The position numbers and the translations under genes were made by a program. The notes beneath the pieces are model-generated. The model saw only the letters and a list, made by a program, of their open reading frames with translations, did not search any database and was not told the DNA's origin. Of a DNA stretch of 8,505 bases, positions 6,399 to 8,505 are shown piece after piece. How positions within the stretch are numbered: the first letter of the stretch is position 1; every line of letters begins with the position of its first letter. The stretch spans positions 1 to 8,505 of the forward strand of contig JAGLYT010000055.1 of NCBI GenBank assembly GCA_023132075.1, in the 5' to 3' direction. The DNA comes from a bacterium. GTDB lineage: Bacteria; CBDUZB01; JAGLHV01.

Positions 6399-7326
6399 AT
6401 TTATAAAAAAAGAAAAGTTTCTTTTTGCAAATTACCCTTTTTTGTTTATTGAAAATATTTCTTAAATTCTTAGAAATATTAAAAATTCCTGCATGAGTAT
6501 ACCCATCATAAAACTTTAATTCTCCCTTTATGCGATTCTTAATTCTCTTATCTATTTCTATCATCGATATTTTTTCGGGATCATTTTTTCTGGTAACAAT
6601 AATAAATGCCCATGGAACATCAAAAGAAGGAATAAATTGAGAATAAATCTTCCTTACAGGAAAAACTTTTTTTACTGTGCTATAAATCAGGGAACATAAT
6701 TCAATCTGGGTAGAAGACATCGATCCCGACTGAATAACGAAAATACCTTTTGCTTTAAGCTTTCCGGCAACTATTTTATAAAATTCTTTTGTATACAATA
6801 AACAGGCCGGCCCTTTTTTTATAGGACAGGGAAGATCCGAAATAATAACATCAAACTTTTCTTTTGTTTCTATAATATACTTTTTTGCATCACCAACAAT
6901 TATTTTCGCCCGAGAATCAGAAAAAGATCCTTTATGCCACGAATATAAATATTTCTTACAAAAATCAACTACTTCCCCATCAATATCCAACATAAAAACT
7001 TCTTTGACTGATTTATGCTTTAATACCTCCCGTAAAGTCGCTCCTTCACCTCCACCCATAATCAACACCTTTTCCGGATGAGGATGAGTCAACATCGCAG
7101 GATGAACCAGTGCTTCGTGATAAATATACTCATCCGCCTCAGCAGATTGGACCTCTCCATCTAAGATTAAACATCTCCCAAAAGAATAAGTATCCGCAAT
7201 TAACGCCGTTTGAAATTTGGTCCTTTTTTCAACTATATCCTTCACTATCAAATGTTTGTGTTCTTCCCCTTCGGAAAACTTCTCCGTGAACCAATACATT
7301 TTTTTGTTTTTTATTTTTTTCGTCAA
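6397..7326 (-). CDS. speE: Polyamine aminopropyltransferase (spermidine synthase family, Thermus/ACL5-like)
   Basis: This 309-residue enzyme transfers the aminopropyl group of decarboxylated AdoMet to an amine. Motifs in order: LILDGEVQSAEADEYIYHE (53-71), IMGGGEGATLREVLKH (89-104) binding the nucleotide, the acidic MLDIDGEVV (112-120), IIVGDAKKY (142-150), the active-site motif SDLPCPI (163-169), LLYTKEFYK (176-184), IPSFDVPWAF (232-241) and FYDGYTHAGIF (272-282). From memory, the QSxExDEYIYHE and GGGEGATLREVLKH blocks match Thermus thermophilus SpeE (agmatine-using) and plant ACL5 better than classical putrescine enzymes. The active-site motif should read DxxDP; here Asp164 is present but the second Asp is Cys167. 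The TTG start abuts the speH TAA with no gap and has GGGAG 8 nt upstream. ATG at 7299-7297 (residue 10) is an alternative without a ribosome site. The lysine-rich last 20 residues are not conserved-looking. Confidence 0.93.
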   Translation of the reverse strand: MTKKIKNKKMYWFTEKFSEGEEHKHLIVKDIVEKRTKFQTALIADTYSFGRCLILDGEVQSAEADEYIYHEALVHPAMLTHPHPEKVLIMGGGEGATLREVLKHKSVKEVFMLDIDGEVVDFCKKYLYSWHKGSFSDSRAKIIVGDAKKYIIETKEKFDVIISDLPCPIKKGPACLLYTKEFYKIVAGKLKAKGIFVIQSGSMSSTQIELCSLIYSTVKKVFPVRKIYSQFIPSFDVPWAFIIVTRKNDPEKISMIEIDKRIKNRIKGELKFYDGYTHAGIFNISKNLRNIFNKQKRVICKKKLFFFYK

Positions 7327-7716
7327 TTAATTTTCTCCCGGTTTATGTTTTATTATTGCATTTTCCGAGGTTATTATTCCTCTTTTTACTTCTAATACAT
7401 TGGTCCCGCCGGACTTTAACTCCTTATTCAAATATTCATAAGCAATCCACGGATCTATCTTATTTCCACAAGTATAAACATCTACCGACGCAAAATTATA
7501 TTCAGGCCAGGTATGAATGGAAAGATGAGATTCTGCAATAACTACTACACCACTAACTCCATGCGGTTCAAATCTATGAAAACTTTGATTCACTACAGTT
7601 GCTTTTATCACATTAGACGCTTCCACCATTATCTTCTCTATCTTTTCTACATCATTTAAAATTTTATTTTCACAATTATAAAATTCCGCTAAAATATGCC
7701 TCCCTAACGCTCGCAC
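7327..7716 (-). CDS. speH: S-adenosylmethionine decarboxylase proenzyme
   Basis: This 129-residue proenzyme of pyruvoyl-dependent AdoMet decarboxylase makes the aminopropyl donor for the next gene's product. It opens with the typical GRHILAEFYNC (5-15). HGVSGVVVIAESHLSIHTWP (52-71) contains the self-cleavage site Glu62-Ser63, where Ser63 becomes the pyruvoyl group. Ser55, His68 and Cys83 (YTCG) fall at the positions known for the Thermotoga maritima enzyme, so cleavage and catalysis look intact. The start is GTG at 7716-7714, with a G-rich ribosome site (7730-7720). Upstream ATG and GTG codons are out of frame. The stop TAA touches the TTG start of speE, and the last codons hold the speE ribosome site. 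It is the first gene of the operon behind a good promoter. Confidence 0.97.
   Translation of the reverse strand: MRALGRHILAEFYNCENKILNDVEKIEKIMVEASNVIKATVVNQSFHRFEPHGVSGVVVIAESHLSIHTWPEYNFASVDVYTCGNKIDPWIAYEYLNKELKSGGTNVLEVKRGIITSENAIIKHKPGEN
7335..7339 (-). promoter_or_regulatory. Ribosome binding site of speE inside the end of speH
   Basis: GGGAG on the minus strand, within the last codons of speH, lies 8 nt before the TTG at 7326-7324. It decides in favour of this TTG over the ATG at 7299-7297, which has only A-rich sequence before it. Confidence 0.7.
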
Positions 7717-7719
7717 ATT

Positions 7720-7730
7720 CTCCCACCCCC
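7720..7730 (-). promoter_or_regulatory. Ribosome binding site of speH
   Basis: The minus-strand run GGGGGTGGGAG precedes the GTG start at 7716-7714. The distal G run leaves about 9 nt to the start and the proximal GGGAG only 3 nt, so the distal part is the likelier anti-Shine-Dalgarno contact. Confidence 0.55.
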
Positions 7731-7753
7731 TTTTTTTAATTTATCAGTATTAG

Positions 7754-7782
7754 AAGATATAAAATTTTAGAATTGATGTCAA
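7754..7782 (-). promoter_or_regulatory. Sigma-70/A-type promoter of the polyamine operon
   Basis: A perfect TTGACA -35 box (minus strand, 7782-7777) is followed after exactly 17 nt by TATCTT (7759-7754), a four-of-six -10 box. Transcription should start near 7747, about 30 nt before the speH GTG. This is the best promoter match in the window and sits where the polyamine operon must begin. Confidence 0.68.
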
Positions 7783-7806
7783 GAAAAAAAATCTTCTTTT
7801 CCGATA

Positions 7807-7822
7807 AAAAACTGCTGTTTTT
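7807..7822 (-). terminator. Weak AT-rich hairpin, possible terminator after the anti-sigma gene
   Basis: AAAAAC and GTTTTT pair perfectly around the 4-nt loop AGCA, and one more T follows. The stem has a single G-C pair, so it is far weaker than a standard intrinsic terminator. It lies between the anti-sigma stop (7874) and the speH promoter, the right place for one. Confidence 0.22.
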
Positions 7823-7873
7823 CCAAAGAATAAATCCTAACTTTTTTTCTATGATAAAGAACCCTGCTTCTCT

Positions 7874-8290
7874 CTACAAATGTTTAACCATCTTCAATAC
7901 ATTCCCTTCTTCTTTATTAGTACTATATTCCAGTGTATCCATAATTTTTTTCATAATAAGTGTTCCTCTTCCTCTGCGTATCCGTTCTTCTAATTTTTTT
8001 TCAATATCACCTAAAAGAATCCGGCGAAAATCAAAAGACTTACCATGATCAACGATATATATTGAAAACTTATCGGATTCAATTACAAAAGATATTTTAA
8101 CAGGACAACCCTGTTTACATTCGTAAGCATGTTCCATAACATTAGTTACAGCTTCATCCACTGCTATAACTATCTGCTCTATCACATCATTATCCCAGAC
8201 TTCCTCCAGGCCAATTGACTCGACAAATCTTCTCACATAAGCCAGATAAATAAAATCACTATAAACTTTAATTTCTATTGTTTTTTTCAT
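7874..8290 (-). CDS. RsbW/SpoIIAB-like anti-sigma regulatory factor (serine kinase, HATPase_c)
   Basis: This 138-residue single-domain protein has a GHKL ATPase fold of the RsbW/SpoIIAB type. The N box IVIAVDEAVTNVMEHAY (40-56) has Glu46 and Asn50 for catalysis and magnesium binding. The G1 box is DHGKSFDFR (81-89), with Asp81 contacting adenine. RRGRGTLIMKKIMD (105-118) is the G2 region and ATP lid. Family members bind a sigma factor and phosphorylate a partner STAS antagonist on serine. The STAS partner is the gene directly upstream, overlapping by 4 nt (ATGA), so translation is probably coupled. No sigma factor gene follows; the next gene is speH behind its own promoter. The ATG start lacks a strong ribosome site, as expected for coupling. 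It could instead regulate a response other than sigma binding. Confidence 0.88.
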   Translation of the reverse strand: MKKTIEIKVYSDFIYLAYVRRFVESIGLEEVWDNDVIEQIVIAVDEAVTNVMEHAYECKQGCPVKISFVIESDKFSIYIVDHGKSFDFRRILLGDIEKKLEERIRRGRGTLIMKKIMDTLEYSTNKEEGNVLKMVKHL

Positions 8291-8505
8291 TCTTTATCGT
8301 CTTCTTTTTCAAATTTAAATTTTTCAATCTTATTTAAAGCGTCACTTTCTTTTTCAAGAATTTGAAAAATTTTTGTACACCCTGAAATATCAAAAACTTT
8401 ATATACCCCCGTAGACAAATTAACAATAAAAAAAGACCCTTTCTTCTTCTCTATCTCATCTTTCACCACTACAAGCAACCCTAATCCGGCACTACTAATA
8501 TATTG
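8287..8505 (-). CDS. STAS-domain anti-sigma factor antagonist (RsbV/SpoIIAA-like), 5' end outside window
   Basis: The reading frame enters from the right edge as QYISSAGLGLLVVVKDE and runs to a TGA at 8289-8287, giving 72 visible residues. YISSAGLG is the conserved STAS motif. Its second serine (codon 8493-8491) aligns with the phospho-acceptor serine of the DS[ST]GL motif in RsbV and SpoIIAA. After it come the helix, the strand SFFIVNLS and the GCTKIFQIL region typical of the C-terminal half of the domain, then an acidic and lysine-rich tail (about 15 residues). The TTG at 8478-8476 is not the true start, because the motif lies upstream of it in frame; the N-terminal third is beyond the window. 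The stop overlaps the start of the anti-sigma gene (ATGA), giving a classic partner-switch pair. Confidence 0.87.
   Translation of the reverse strand, partial: QYISSAGLGLLVVVKDEIEKKKGSFFIVNLSTGVYKVFDISGCTKIFQILEKESDALNKIEKFKFEKEDDKE

Larger units (their letters stand above)
7717..7873. other. Intergenic control region upstream of speH
   Basis: This 157-nt AT-rich region separates the anti-sigma gene from speH. It contains the speH promoter (7754-7782), a 7-bp inverted repeat flanking that promoter (7752-7758 and 7791-7797) and a weak hairpin (7807-7822). No riboswitch-like structure is obvious in the leader of about 30 nt. Confidence 0.5.

Noticed and set aside
7773-8048. Plus-strand open frame of 91 codons
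   Set aside because: It is antisense to the anti-sigma gene and the speH control region; its Phe/Ser/Pro-rich product has no recognisable motif.
1-8505. Search for CRISPR arrays, insertion sequences, long direct repeats and attachment sites
   Set aside because: No regularly spaced repeats, transposase or integrase motifs, or duplicated tRNA ends were seen; the region looks like ordinary chromosomal genes.

Overview
This is an AT-rich bacterial window in which nearly every gene lies on the minus strand, so transcription runs from the right end to the left. The tRNA-Pro has the bacterial C1-G72 pair and A73 and an encoded CCA end. S-adenosylmethionine decarboxylase is the short bacterial/thermophile type, with key residues at the same positions as I recall for Thermotoga maritima (Ser55, Ser63, His68, Cys83). 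The aminopropyltransferase resembles the Thermus/ACL5 type. The tRNA is about 68% G+C in an AT-rich setting, which hints at a moderately or truly thermophilic, deep-branching low-GC anaerobe (for example Atribacterota-, Caldisericota- or Firmicutes-like). The sequence alone does not fix the lineage.

Layout from right to left, in the direction of transcription. (1) 8505-7874: a STAS anti-sigma antagonist cut by the window edge, overlapping by 4 nt an RsbW/SpoIIAB-like ATP-binding anti-sigma protein. (2) A 157-nt gap holding the best promoter in the window (TTGACA, 17 nt, TATCTT). (3) 7716-4510: a polyamine operon, speH (AdoMet decarboxylase), speE-like aminopropyltransferase, an Orn/Lys/Arg decarboxylase and a DksA/TraR zinc-finger protein. 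It is tightly packed and all four genes start with GTG or TTG. (4) 4398-2125: an orphan Cache-GAF membrane sensor histidine kinase. (5) 1940-216: a small COG2426-type membrane protein, tRNA-Pro(CGG) and an FMN-dependent nitronate-monooxygenase-like oxidoreductase, with only 22 and 29 nt around the tRNA. (6) 68-3: the possible 3' end of a gene on the plus strand, converging on the rest.

The central module is polyamine synthesis. The decarboxylase would supply a diamine or agmatine, SpeH makes decarboxylated AdoMet, and the SpeE-like enzyme transfers the aminopropyl group. No agmatinase or ureohydrolase is visible here. The most notable points are an Asp-to-Cys change in the SpeE active-site motif (DLPCP where DxxDP is expected), a DksA-like RNA-polymerase regulator as last gene of the polyamine operon, the run of non-AUG starts, and the tRNA set between two protein genes. 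I found no mobile element, CRISPR array or clearly new defence system. No stretch over 300 bases lacks a gene.
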